A stretch of 36,853 nucleotides of DNA from a virus, in IMG/VR virus record IMGVR_UViG_3300032093_000395, positions 1 through 36,853 of that record; one strand, 5' to 3'. The first letter of the stretch is position 1. Every line of letters starts with the position of its first letter. The notes beneath the pieces were generated by a model that was given only the letters and a program-made list of their open reading frames with translations, made no database searches and was not told where the DNA came from. Position numbers and translations under genes: made by a program. Positions 1-7,171 of the stretch are shown here, one piece after another.

Positions 1-127
1 CTGCAACGAATACCTCAGGCAGAAGCTCGGGCAGCGCGACGACCGCATCCGGCACCTGATCCGGCTGGGGCTGAAAACCACAAGGCCGGAGGCTCTGGAC
101 CAATGGCAGGAGGAGGAGGAGCTGTGA
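1..127. repeat. Terminal direct repeat, left copy
   Basis: These 127 bases are identical to 36727-36853. The copy holds the 3' end of the coiled-coil gene whose start is at 36659. A 127-base exact overlap is what a k=127 de Bruijn assembler leaves on a circular contig, so I infer circular closure (36,726 bp unit) rather than a biological terminal repeat, but the sequence alone cannot separate the two. Confidence 0.95.
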
Positions 128-321
128 AGCTGCACGAACTACCGCCCGACCACCCGGCCCGCAACACGGCCATCCGGGACCTAGATGTCAGGACGGTCTG
201 CCGCCACACCGGCGCCAGGCGAGATCCGCGGACCTGGAAGATCCAGGCCGACACCTACAACCGGCTGTCCGAGACTTGGAAGAACAACTTCGACTGGGTG
301 CTCAACAACCAGAAACCATGA
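124..321 (+). CDS. Small phage protein, 65 aa
   Basis: This starts at GTG 124, overlapping the TGA of the preceding gene (GTGA overlap), with a purine-rich AGGAGG run just upstream (about 109-120) acting as a ribosome binding site. An ATG at 103 in the same frame would lie inside that binding site and is less likely. The protein is polar, with a basic and aromatic C-terminal half (WKIQADTYNRLSETWKNNFDWVL). I do not recognise a family. It overlaps the next gene by 4 bp (ATGA), so it belongs to a translationally coupled string of small genes beginning near 36017. Confidence 0.7.
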   Translation: MKLHELPPDHPARNTAIRDLDVRTVCRHTGARRDPRTWKIQADTYNRLSETWKNNFDWVLNNQKP

Positions 322-479
322 ACGAAACCACCGTGAACAAAGTGAGGAAGCTAGGCACCGGGCAGTATCAACTCACCCGGAAGGAAGCGGGCGAGGCCTA
401 CCGGGCCGCCCGGGCGCACAAGGTCAAGGGCGACATCGCCGCCTGGAAACGCCCGAAGAGCCGGAGGGGCAGCAAGTGA
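318..479 (+). CDS. Small basic phage protein, 53 aa
   Basis: The start is ATG 318, overlapping the upstream stop by 4 bp. The product is small and strongly basic, with many Lys and Arg residues (VNKVRKLG near the N terminus, WKRPKSRRGSK at the C terminus), which suggests a nucleic-acid-contacting or ribosomal-type character, though I recognise no family. It overlaps the following gene through a GTGA junction at 476-479. It is probably an early gene by position ahead of the SSB-like gene. Function unknown. Confidence 0.6.
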   Translation: MNETTVNKVRKLGTGQYQLTRKEAGEAYRAARAHKVKGDIAAWKRPKSRRGSK

Positions 480-700
480 ACATCACAGACCGAGACGTGG
501 CCCGGATCATGGTCGAGTACGGAGGCAGCTTCGTATCGAAGCTCGGAGCCGCAGCGCTGGCCGCGGACCCCACCAACCTGAGAACGATCCGGGAGGCATT
601 CCCGGAATACTGGGCGAACTACCTGCGCATGGCGCAGCAGCTTTTCGAGGTCGAAAGACAGGCCTCGGCAAAACAAAACAACAACAACACAACCAAGTAA
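476..700 (+). CDS. Conserved small phage protein, 74 aa
   Basis: The start is GTG 476, overlapping the previous stop, with a GGAGGGG ribosome binding site six bases upstream. Longer in-frame extensions would run through the upstream genes and are not credible. The core (YGGSFVSKLGAAALAADP, then a segment ending FPEYWANY) matches a small alpha-helical protein type that I have seen commonly in phage early regions, of unknown function. The C terminus is a low-complexity Gln/Asn/Thr tail. It lies six bases before the SSB-like gene. Confidence 0.7.
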   Translation: MNITDRDVARIMVEYGGSFVSKLGAAALAADPTNLRTIREAFPEYWANYLRMAQQLFEVERQASAKQNNNNTTK

Positions 701-706
701 GACGAC

Positions 707-1441
707 ATGATCATCAGCAGCAAAGGTGGCGGCAAGGACTACGCTCCATGCCCCGAGTATACAGGCCGGGCAGTCTGTGTGGACGTCAGCCCGCTCAAGG
801 AGTACGAGACGCAGTTCGGAGTGAAGAAGAAGTTCAAGCTGGCATTCGAGATCGACCTCCCGGACGACAGCCGGGACCCGGTGCAGCCCTGGGTGGTGCT
901 TACCAAGCCCATGGTCCCGAGCCTGCACGAGAAGGCGGCGCTGACCGCCTTCCTCAAGGACTGGTTCGGCCGCAAGCTGACCGAAAAGGAGACCGTGACA
1001 TTCGACATGGAAAGCCTGATCGGCCGACCGGCCAACCTGATCATCGTCCATGAGCAGAGCCAGGACGGGACCAAGACCTACGCCAACATACGCCTGATCA
1101 CCCCGCAGAAGTCGGGTGAACCGCTGGAGCCCTCCGGCCTGTGGGTCCGGTTCCAAGACCGCCCGCCTCGGGAGGACGACAAGGCCAAGACCGTGGCGCC
1201 GGCCACCGCGGCGCCGGTGAAGCTGGGAGAGGTCAAGGTGCACGTCGGCAAGTTCCGGGGCACTCCGCTGGCCGACCTCACCGAGGATGCGGTGCGCGGG
1301 CTGGGCGAGCATTGGCTGCCAAAGGCCAAGGCCTCGAGCAGCAAGACGCCCGAGGACATCATGCTGATCGCGGCGCTGACCAAGCGCCTCGAGGAGATCA
1401 AGGCCAGCAGCCTGCCCGACTTCGACGACGTTCCCTTCTGA
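707..1441 (+). CDS. Phage ssDNA-binding-like protein with SSB acidic tip
   Basis: The 244-aa product has an N-terminal region (about residues 1-140) resembling the OB-fold-like single-stranded DNA binding proteins of phage replication modules, with signatures such as SLHEKA and SQDGTKTYANI. A second region (about 175-230: KFRGTPLADLTEDAV, HWLP) resembles the short DUF3820-type domain often attached to phage replication proteins. The last residues, DFDDVPF, closely match the acidic C-terminal tip of bacterial SSB, which recruits host replication and repair proteins. I infer that it coats ssDNA and recruits host enzymes, fitting a phage with no polymerase of its own. ATG 707 has no Shine-Dalgarno. 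OB-fold assignment is by resemblance only. Confidence 0.75.
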   Translation: MIISSKGGGKDYAPCPEYTGRAVCVDVSPLKEYETQFGVKKKFKLAFEIDLPDDSRDPVQPWVVLTKPMVPSLHEKAALTAFLKDWFGRKLTEKETVTFDMESLIGRPANLIIVHEQSQDGTKTYANIRLITPQKSGEPLEPSGLWVRFQDRPPREDDKAKTVAPATAAPVKLGEVKVHVGKFRGTPLADLTEDAVRGLGEHWLPKAKASSSKTPEDIMLIAALTKRLEEIKASSLPDFDDVPF

Positions 1442-1444
1442 GCC

Positions 1445-1843
1445 ATGAGCACCACCAAGCCTAGGATGAAGCTTATCCAGATGGTCCCGGAGGTTGTCCG
1501 CCTCCGGGCCGAGGGCTGCACCCTGCAGGACATCGGCGCCCGGTTCAACTTGAGCCGACAGCGCATCAACCAGATCGAGAAGGCCGCCCAGAAGCACGAG
1601 CACATCCTGCGTGTCTGGGGATTCCCGTTCTCTGTTCGCACCTTCAACATCATCGAGCGGCTGGCGATCAAGAATCGCGAGGATGCGCTCGAGCTATACC
1701 AGGCAGGGCACCTCCACCCCAACGTGGTCACCGGCTTCGGCTGGATCAGCTACAAGGAGATTTGCGAGTGGCTCGAGGTGCCGATGCTGAAGAAACGGCC
1801 CAAGCAGGTGAAGTACTGCCCGCATTGCGGGAAAGAGCTCTAA
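1445..1843 (+). CDS. Sigma-region-4 / alpha-CTD-like DNA-binding regulator
   Basis: This 132-aa protein joins two domains of host RNA polymerase. Residues about 15-50 (VVRLRAEGCTLQDIGARF, then LSRQRINQIEKAA) read as a sigma-70 region 4 helix-turn-helix, the part that contacts the -35 element. Residues about 59-112 (FSVRTFNIIERLAIKN ... GWISYKEICEWLEV) read as the helix-hairpin-helix of the alpha-subunit C-terminal domain. The tail YCPHCGKEL has a single CxxC zinc knuckle. I infer a transcription factor that redirects host polymerase or recognises phage promoters. It follows the SSB-like gene by 3 bp and probably shares its transcript. A simple HTH repressor is the alternative. Confidence 0.75.
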   Translation: MSTTKPRMKLIQMVPEVVRLRAEGCTLQDIGARFNLSRQRINQIEKAAQKHEHILRVWGFPFSVRTFNIIERLAIKNREDALELYQAGHLHPNVVTGFGWISYKEICEWLEVPMLKKRPKQVKYCPHCGKEL

Positions 1844-1851
1844 GACAATTT

Positions 1852-1871
1852 GCCGGGACTGTTTGCCCGGC
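1852..1871 (+). other. Short intergenic hairpin
   Basis: GCCGGG (1852-1857) and CCCGGC (1866-1871) can pair around an 8-base loop in the 100-bp gap after the sigma/alpha-CTD-like gene. No T-run follows, so it is not a classical intrinsic terminator. It may be an mRNA processing or attenuation element, or chance in GC-rich DNA. Confidence 0.3.
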
Positions 1872-1943
1872 GGTTCATGGTATCAGCGGGGGGTGCGCAT
1901 CCGCGGAACACACGCACATCAACACCTTCACACGTAAGACATC

Positions 1944-2612
1944 ATGCCCACTTATCCCACCATCTACTTCGACATCGAGACCGGGCCGCTGCCTGCCAGC
2001 GAGCTGGTCATCCCGCCCTTCAACCCTGCCGACGTGAAGCTCGGCAACATCAAGGATCCCGACAAGATCGCCGCCAAGATTCAGGCAGCCGAGGAAAGCC
2101 ACGCGGCCGACTACATCAAGAACGCCGCCCTCGACGCTCTCAGCGGCCAGGTGCTCTGCATCGGCTACCGCATCGACCATGACCAGCCCGCGGTGCTCTG
2201 CTCGGACGCCGATGGGGAGGCAGCCATGCTCCGGCAGTTCTGGGCCCTACTGAAGCCGACCAACGACAGCCGCTACCCGCGAATGGTCGGGTTCAACATC
2301 AAGCCATTCGACCTGCCGTTCCTATTCAAGCGGTCATGGAAGCATCGCATCGTCCCGCCCTACTGGCTGCGCCAAGGCCGCTATTGGAACGACCTGGTGG
2401 TCGACCTGCGCGAAGTCTGGCAGCTCGGGGACTCAAGAGCCCATGGCAGCCTGGCAGCGATCGCCCGGCACCTAGGGCTGGGAGAGAAGGCCGGCAACGG
2501 CGCCCACTTCCATGAGCTCTGGCAGACCGACCGCCAGGCAGCCATCAACTACTGCCTGCGCGACGTGCAGCTCACCCAGCAGGTGGCCGACATCCTCATC
2601 AACAGCTACTGA
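1944..2612 (+). CDS. DEDDy-type 3'-5' exonuclease
   Basis: This 222-aa RNase H-fold exonuclease has all three motifs: D10-I-E12 (YFDIETGP) as ExoI, D123 in FNIKPFDLPFL as ExoII, and Y203-C-L-R-D207 as ExoIII, the YxxxD form of the DEDDy class seen in polymerase-linked proofreading domains. No polymerase domain is attached and none is found elsewhere in the genome, so this stand-alone nuclease probably acts in replication, recombination or host DNA breakdown using two metal ions. It starts at ATG 1944 without a Shine-Dalgarno, 100 bp after the regulator gene, and lies upstream of the helicase cluster. Confidence 0.88.
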   Translation: MPTYPTIYFDIETGPLPASELVIPPFNPADVKLGNIKDPDKIAAKIQAAEESHAADYIKNAALDALSGQVLCIGYRIDHDQPAVLCSDADGEAAMLRQFWALLKPTNDSRYPRMVGFNIKPFDLPFLFKRSWKHRIVPPYWLRQGRYWNDLVVDLREVWQLGDSRAHGSLAAIARHLGLGEKAGNGAHFHELWQTDRQAAINYCLRDVQLTQQVADILINSY

Positions 2613-2616
2613 TGCT

Positions 2617-2928
2617 ATGAGCGAAGACAACATTGAAATCTTCCCAATTCACAAGCAGGACTGCCCAGACGAGCTGCTCAAAAAATACAACGGGAGCCAT
2701 GCATTGGCCAAAGCGTGTTACGATCCGTTCGACTATGCGCTCAAACTAAGGACGGGTGAGGTGATCAGATTTGAATCTGCAAGGTTGATCAGCCCTGAGT
2801 GGATACACATTGAGCTAAGGCCAGAAGACCAGATCGTTGAGAAGCGCGTCCCTTACATTGCTGATCGTGGTATCGACATCCGTATCGCCGACATCGTCTG
2901 GGTCATGGATGCTCCAATGGGAAGCTGA
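2617..2928 (+). CDS. Hypothetical phage protein, 103 aa
   Basis: The start is ATG 2617, four bases after the exonuclease stop; the frame extends further upstream only as an overlap with the exonuclease gene. The C-terminal half (KLRTGEVIRFESARLIS, EWIHIEL, IDIRIADIVWVMDAP) looks like a small beta-rich fold. Base composition is AT-richer than either neighbour, which suggests a more recent arrival. It overlaps the next small gene by one base (TGATG). I do not recognise the family. Confidence 0.75.
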   Translation: MSEDNIEIFPIHKQDCPDELLKKYNGSHALAKACYDPFDYALKLRTGEVIRFESARLISPEWIHIELRPEDQIVEKRVPYIADRGIDIRIADIVWVMDAPMGS

Positions 2929-3101
2929 TGAATCCAATCCCAGACAACCTGTCGCCCGAGGCCGCCTACCGCTACCAGGAGCGCCTGGGCATCCTCTGCG
3001 GCTCGGATGAGCCCACCGAGGAGCAGCACAGCCTGGCCCTGCTGGAGGCGCTGCAGTACGACCGCCAGGAAGCGCTCGACAGTAAGAAGGCTGGCAGCTA
3101 G
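2928..3101 (+). CDS. Small conserved phage protein, 57 aa
   Basis: An ATG at 2928 overlaps the preceding TGA by one base and opens a 57-codon frame ending TAG 3099-3101. The segment EAAYRYQERLGILCG, followed by a Glu/Gln-rich helix, is of a type I have seen in small proteins near phage replication genes. It is acidic and predicted helical. It is the last gene before a terminator-like hairpin, so it may close the early operon. Function unknown. Confidence 0.65.
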   Translation: MNPIPDNLSPEAAYRYQERLGILCGSDEPTEEQHSLALLEALQYDRQEALDSKKAGS

Positions 3102-3217
3102 GGAACAGCACGTCGACGTGAGCTGTGAGAGGTGAGCGTCGAGGCATCTAGAGAAAACCATGTTCGATCAATTTGACCCCGTCCGTATCGTGCACGTCGC
3201 GTTGTTTCTCCGCGATA

Positions 3218-3250
3218 CCTCACCTCGATGCGTGGCGGGGTTTTCTGTTT
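3218..3250 (+). terminator. Intrinsic terminator-like hairpin
   Basis: CCTCACC (3218-3224) pairs with GGCGGGG (3234-3240), with one A-C mismatch and one G-U pair, around a 9-base loop, and is followed by TTTTCTGTTT. It lies between the small gene ending at 3101 and the DUF1376 gene, in a 154-bp gap that otherwise holds no convincing gene. It may limit readthrough into the replication-initiation genes. Confidence 0.5.
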
Positions 3251-3255
3251 GAGAC

Positions 3256-3996
3256 ATGAAAGAGACCAAGCAAAAAAACCGGGCGCCAGCTTTCCAATTC
3301 TACGCTGACGACTTCCTGGCAGGCACCATGACCATGACCAACGAGGAGCGAGGCGCCTACATCTCGCTGCTGTGCCTCCAATGGTCAAAAGGCTTTGTAA
3401 CCGAGCTCGACATTCAGAGGATGTGCCTCGGTATGCCAACGCATTGCCAAGGCATATGCCAAAGCAAGTTCGAGGTCGGCGAGGATGGAAACTACAGGAA
3501 CAGGCGTCTTGAGAAGGAACGCACCAAGCAAAAGGAAAGAAGCGAAAAACAAAGAGATAACGCCAATCTCAGGTGGCAGAAAGATGCCAACGCAATGCCA
3601 ACGCATATGCCAGAGGATACCAATGACGATGCCAGCCCGATACCAGAATCATGCTTTCCGTCTCCATCTCCTAATAAAGATACTAAGACACCGAAGTCCG
3701 AGTGGGAGGTTGCCCATGGCGTTGAGCTCCCGGAAGCCTTGCGCACCCAGAACTGCCTCGAGGCAGTCCGGCTGTGGCTACGGTACAAGTCGGAGAAGCG
3801 TGAGGCCTACAAGAAGACCGGGCTGACTGCAGCCATGACCAAGTGGGCCAGAGAGTTCACTCCTTCGGAGTTCCCATCGATCGTGGAACACTCGATTGCA
3901 TCGGGCTGGAAGGGAATCTACCGCCCGGCCGGGCTGTCCACCGGAGAACAGAAGCCCCAGGCCAAGAAGGAACTGGACTGGAGGGATTCGGTGTGA
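3256..3996 (+). CDS. DUF1376 replication protein (initiator or helicase loader type)
   Basis: The 246-aa product opens with a DUF1376-type domain (about residues 10-60: APAFQFYADDFLAGTMTMTN, then a segment resembling EERGAYISLLCLQW), a family common in phages and prophages directly before DnaB-type helicases. A polar Lys/Arg/Pro-rich linker follows (about 85-145). The C-terminal part (LWLRYKSEKREAYKKTG, then AMTKWAREFTP, HSIASGWKGIY) resembles the tail domain of such proteins. By context I infer origin recognition or helicase loading. The last codons overlap the helicase start by 4 bp. The middle section is AT-richer than its surroundings. Confidence 0.8.
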   Translation: MKETKQKNRAPAFQFYADDFLAGTMTMTNEERGAYISLLCLQWSKGFVTELDIQRMCLGMPTHCQGICQSKFEVGEDGNYRNRRLEKERTKQKERSEKQRDNANLRWQKDANAMPTHMPEDTNDDASPIPESCFPSPSPNKDTKTPKSEWEVAHGVELPEALRTQNCLEAVRLWLRYKSEKREAYKKTGLTAAMTKWAREFTPSEFPSIVEHSIASGWKGIYRPAGLSTGEQKPQAKKELDWRDSV

Positions 3997-5288
3997 GCGA
4001 CGTCTACTTCCCGAAGGACGACGAGCTGGGGATGATAGGCGCCTGCCTCACCGGCTCCATCGACACCTGTTCGGATGCCCTATCCGAGATCCGCAGCGAC
4101 TGGATCACCCAGGACAGCCTCCGGCTGACCTTCGACTGCATCCGCAGCCTGGTCCAAGCCAACAAGCAGCCTGCGCTCGCAGACCTCGGGAAGGAATGGA
4201 AGAAGGCCTACGGCCAACTTCCGATCCCATTCGATGCCTGGAATCAGGCCATGGAGGCCTGCCCATCGCCCGCGAACCTGCCGTACTTCATCAAAGGCAT
4301 CACCGAGGCCACCCATCGTCGCCAGCTCAGAGACGCTGGGGAGCGTCTGATACGGGAGTCCGCTGTCCTGACCCTCCAGCCGGATCAAATCGTCTCCAAT
4401 GCCGAAGCAGGGCTCGCCATTGAGGTCTCCCGTGAGACCCTCTCAACCTCGAGGCAGGTCGCAGGCAGCTTCATCGACCAGATGCAGGACAGGTTCAACC
4501 GGAAGGGCAGTCTTTCGGGCATCGCCACCGGCTTCCATTGGCTGGACCACAAGACCGACGGTCTGCAGCTCCGGGAGATGGCTATCATGGCAGCCCGCCC
4601 CAGCATCGGGAAGACAGCCATCGCCATCGCCATCGCGCACAAGGCAGCCGTCCAGGACAAGGTCCCCACCCTGTTCGTAAGCCTGGAGATGTCGAAGGAG
4701 GCCATCTTCAGAAGGACGGTGGCCACCATAGGCAGCGTCTCGATGCAGAGCCTCAAGAGCGGCAACCTCTCCGAGGGAGACATGAGGTCGATGATGGCAG
4801 CCTCGGGCAAGATCAGCGGCAGTCCGCTCTACTTCCTCGACGGCTCCAGCAGCCACAGCATCGCCAGCATCACAGCCAACGTCAGGCGTGCCGTCAGGAA
4901 GCACCAAGTACGCCTGGTGATCGTCGACTACCTGCAGAAGGTGAAGGCAGCCGACCGCTCGGAGAAACGTACCTACGAGATCGCCGAGGTCTCAGGCAAG
5001 CTCAAGGACATCGCAGTCCAGACAGGAGTGGCCATGCTGTGTTTGGCACAATTGAACCGCGAGAACGAGAAGGACAAAGGCCGTCAGCCCCGACTCACCG
5101 ACCTAGCAGACTCCGGGCAGATCGAAAGAGATGCCGACCTGGTCATGCTGTTGGACCGTGACAGGAAGGAAGCTAGCGGTGAGGCTTCCATCATCATCGC
5201 AAAACAAAGAGACGGCGAGTGTGGCCTCGTCAAACTACACTACGAAGGCCAGTACTGCCGTTTCTCAGATCCAACCCCAGACTTCTGA
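3993..5288 (+). CDS. dnaB: Replicative DNA helicase, DnaB family
   Basis: This 431-aa RecA-fold helicase probably begins at GTG 3993, overlapping the upstream TGA and preceded by GGAGGG. Earlier in-frame starts lie inside the DUF1376 gene. The N-terminal helical domain (about 1-110) is followed by a linker and the ATPase: Walker A ARPSIGKT with K207, SLEMS (motif 1a), Walker B LVIVDYLQ with D312, and LAQLNRE (motif H3-like). The residue before GKT is Ile where Met is typical. It unwinds the replication fork as a hexamer. No separate primase is recognisable, so host DnaG is probably used. Confidence 0.95.
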   Translation: MSDVYFPKDDELGMIGACLTGSIDTCSDALSEIRSDWITQDSLRLTFDCIRSLVQANKQPALADLGKEWKKAYGQLPIPFDAWNQAMEACPSPANLPYFIKGITEATHRRQLRDAGERLIRESAVLTLQPDQIVSNAEAGLAIEVSRETLSTSRQVAGSFIDQMQDRFNRKGSLSGIATGFHWLDHKTDGLQLREMAIMAARPSIGKTAIAIAIAHKAAVQDKVPTLFVSLEMSKEAIFRRTVATIGSVSMQSLKSGNLSEGDMRSMMAASGKISGSPLYFLDGSSSHSIASITANVRRAVRKHQVRLVIVDYLQKVKAADRSEKRTYEIAEVSGKLKDIAVQTGVAMLCLAQLNRENEKDKGRQPRLTDLADSGQIERDADLVMLLDRDRKEASGEASIIIAKQRDGECGLVKLHYEGQYCRFSDPTPDF

Positions 5289-5291
5289 TAC

Positions 5292-5663
5292 ATGAGGCAG
5301 CCATACGAAATACAACGGGCCAAGCTATTGGCCGAAGCACAGGGACTGATAGCCAAGGCCGTCAAGGCAGGCTGGATGTCCTACCCGGAAGGCCAGAAGT
5401 TCCTGCCAGACGGCAGGCCGGACCCCATGCTCCACCCGGTAGAAGAGGTCGAAACCCAGAAGTACACCCCGGAGCTTTGTCTCAAAGCCTACCAGCTCAG
5501 GGACCAAGGCCTCGCCCTTGAGACCATAGGCAGGATCTGCAAGGTCCCCCGCGGCAGCGTGGTCTACCTCATCAGCAAAGGTCACGAGGCCCACCTCGCA
5601 GCAGAACGCCAATCCCATTGCCCGACAACCACCCAAACCCCTACCCTCCCCTCCGATGGATGA
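5292..5663 (+). CDS. Small HTH-containing protein, 123 aa
   Basis: This protein follows the helicase by 3 bp. The segment at about residues 57-95 (YTPELCLKAYQLRDQGLALE, then TIGRICKVPRGSVVYLIS) reads as a helix-turn-helix of the homeodomain or sigma-like kind, suggesting DNA binding. The N-terminal half contains WMSYPEGQKFLPDGRPDPML and looks like a small extra domain. The C terminus is Thr/Pro-rich and overlaps the glycosyltransferase gene by 8 bp. I infer a DNA-binding accessory or regulator; the family is not recognised. Confidence 0.65.
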   Translation: MRQPYEIQRAKLLAEAQGLIAKAVKAGWMSYPEGQKFLPDGRPDPMLHPVEEVETQKYTPELCLKAYQLRDQGLALETIGRICKVPRGSVVYLISKGHEAHLAAERQSHCPTTTQTPTLPSDG

Positions 5664-6444
5664 TCCATTCCTGTACGCAGCAGCACCACCGACCAAGCCG
5701 CAGCCAGAGACCAAGGCAGGCACTAGGCCGTCTATGCACGTCTCCATGTACGCCTACGGCGGAGTGTCAGCCGCCTGCCTGATGTCCTGGATCGGCCTAG
5801 CCGCCCACTTCGCCCGGTCAGACCGCCAGACCGACCTACGGGCCATCCGCGAGGACGCCCTCATCAGCCGCTCACGCTGCAGGGCCACCAAGTGGTTCCT
5901 CGACTCCGGCAAGGACGTCTGGGTCCAGATCGACCACGACATCGAGTTCGACCCAGCAGACATCATCCGCATCGCGGAGCTCGCCCACCAGCACCAGGCA
6001 ACCGTCTGCATCCCCTACTCCTGCCGGTCGCTCCCGGCACGCCCAGCGCTCCGCCCTTTAGCCGAGCACCTCCAAGCCCTGAAACACCAGCTTGCCAATG
6101 CCGAGTGCGCAGCGGAGCTGGTGCCGATCCGGATGTTCGCAAGCGGATGCCTCGCAATCGCTCGAGGATCGCTTATAGGCGCACTTTCCAAGCTTGGAGG
6201 GTCAGGAGTGCAGCCCCCATATAAAATCGACTGGTGCAAGGACGTGGCGGTCCCGGAGTTTCCCACCCTCTGGATGCCATTCGCCTTCGAGACCCTCCCA
6301 GGGCAGCCCGAATACCTCTCCGAGGACTACGCTGCAGCCCTCAGGCTGTCCCTGTGCGACGTCCCCCATTACGCCTACAAGCCAACCAAACAACTCAACC
6401 ATTGGGGCGAATACCCCTACGGGTTCAAGGGTTATGCCGGGTAA
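5656..6444 (+). CDS. GT-A-like glycosyltransferase
   Basis: The 262-aa protein resembles the GT-A-fold phage glycosyltransferase-like group. The basic segment around residues 66-85 (ALISRSRCRATKWFLDSG) precedes VWVQIDHDIEFDP, in which D93-H94-D95 is a DxD-type metal/nucleotide-sugar site. Later come FASGCLAIARGSL and LSEDYA (E223, D224), typical of the acceptor-side acidic motif. It probably transfers a sugar to phage DNA, a virion protein or a host surface component; the sequence does not say which. It sits between an HTH gene and the small terminase candidate, overlapping the latter by 11 bp. High confidence in fold, low in substrate. Confidence 0.65.
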   Translation: MDDPFLYAAAPPTKPQPETKAGTRPSMHVSMYAYGGVSAACLMSWIGLAAHFARSDRQTDLRAIREDALISRSRCRATKWFLDSGKDVWVQIDHDIEFDPADIIRIAELAHQHQATVCIPYSCRSLPARPALRPLAEHLQALKHQLANAECAAELVPIRMFASGCLAIARGSLIGALSKLGGSGVQPPYKIDWCKDVAVPEFPTLWMPFAFETLPGQPEYLSEDYAAALRLSLCDVPHYAYKPTKQLNHWGEYPYGFKGYAG

Positions 6445-7045
6445 GAAGACCAGAGCATCCCTGAATGATGTGGCCGCCAAGGCAGGAACAGATCGTAACC
6501 GAGTGACCTGGGCGTTACGTGATGACCCAAAGCTGTCCAAAGAGTTCAAGGATAAGGTCAGGAAAGCCGCAGAAGAGGTTGGCTACGTCAAGCCACCTTC
6601 CAATCAACATTGCAATTCAAAGCTGGATCAGGAGAAAGCCGACAAGATCGTCGAGGGTATCATTCTAAATAAGCCGCTTGAGAAGATTGCCGCGGAGACA
6701 GGGCTGTCCTCCCACACCACCTTCAAATACATCCGCGGGGTCAAGGTTCCATCCGATTACCCGGAGAACGAGGAAGACTGGCGAAAGGATGTGACAGGGT
6801 TCCTGGAGGTTGCTTTGTGGAAAGGCACTAGGCGTCTTGCCGAGGAATCTATGGCTTTTATTGATGACCGTAGCTTGCCCGTAGCGGTGGCGGTGCTAAC
6901 AGACAAGCTGGCCACGATAAAAGGCCAGCCCACCAGCATCCACCTCGCCATGACCGCCTCCGTGAACCACCGAGACTTGATGAAGGACTTGAAAGAGCGG
7001 GACGTGACCCCGGTGAACGACGAGCAGATCCCGGATGGGGCCTGA
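6434..7045 (+). CDS. Probable small terminase subunit with LacI-type HTH
   Basis: The start is ATG 6434 (203 aa). Residues 9-53 (SLNDVAAKAGTDRNRVTWAL, later KVRKAAEEVGYVKP) match the LacI-family DNA-binding headpiece, including the ending GY that leads into the hinge helix. A second HTH-like segment lies at about 67-101 (KPLEKIAAETGLSSHTTFKY). There is no periplasmic-binding sensor domain. The C-terminal part (VLTDKLATIKGQPTSIHLAM) resembles the end of HTH small terminases, and the gene is the last one before the large terminase. I infer a DNA-recognition subunit of the packaging motor; a pure transcription regulator acting on the adjacent control region is the alternative. Confidence 0.6.
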   Translation: MPGKKTRASLNDVAAKAGTDRNRVTWALRDDPKLSKEFKDKVRKAAEEVGYVKPPSNQHCNSKLDQEKADKIVEGIILNKPLEKIAAETGLSSHTTFKYIRGVKVPSDYPENEEDWRKDVTGFLEVALWKGTRRLAEESMAFIDDRSLPVAVAVLTDKLATIKGQPTSIHLAMTASVNHRDLMKDLKERDVTPVNDEQIPDGA

Positions 7046-7100
7046 CCGCTTTACCGCTAAATGTCCGACCCCACCCGGAGCCGCCTTCCGAAAACATCGA

Positions 7101-7114
7101 AAACAGGCCTGTTT
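7101..7114. promoter_or_regulatory. Candidate operator palindrome
   Basis: AAACAGGCCTGTTT is a perfect 14-bp inverted repeat about 20 bp upstream of the AT-rich -10-like segment. An even-length palindrome of this kind fits a dimeric HTH protein. The LacI-type HTH protein encoded just upstream is an obvious candidate ligand, but this is inference. Confidence 0.35.
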
Positions 7115-7171
7115 CAGCGCAATCGTGCACAATACGTATTATATTCACTTGGGAACGACGACACCCAGCAA

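Noticed and set aside
1-127. Biological direct terminal repeat of a T7-like kind
   Set aside because: The exact length of 127 bases is a common assembler k-mer size and a gene runs through it, so circular closure is the simpler reading.
398-1603. Long antisense open frames (also 9058-10233, 12475-13818 and 22222-23577)
   Set aside because: These lie opposite well-supported + strand genes and are low-complexity His/Arg/Leu/Gly-rich translations, as expected from GC-rich codon mirroring. None has a supporting start or motif.
3160-3252. 30-codon frame in the gap before the DUF1376 gene
   Set aside because: Too short, no ribosome binding site, and its end overlaps the terminator-like hairpin.
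5292-7045. Lysogeny switch formed by the HTH genes
   Set aside because: No integrase, attachment site, divergent repressor or antirepressor is visible, and all genes run the same way, so the HTH proteins are better explained by packaging or late regulation.
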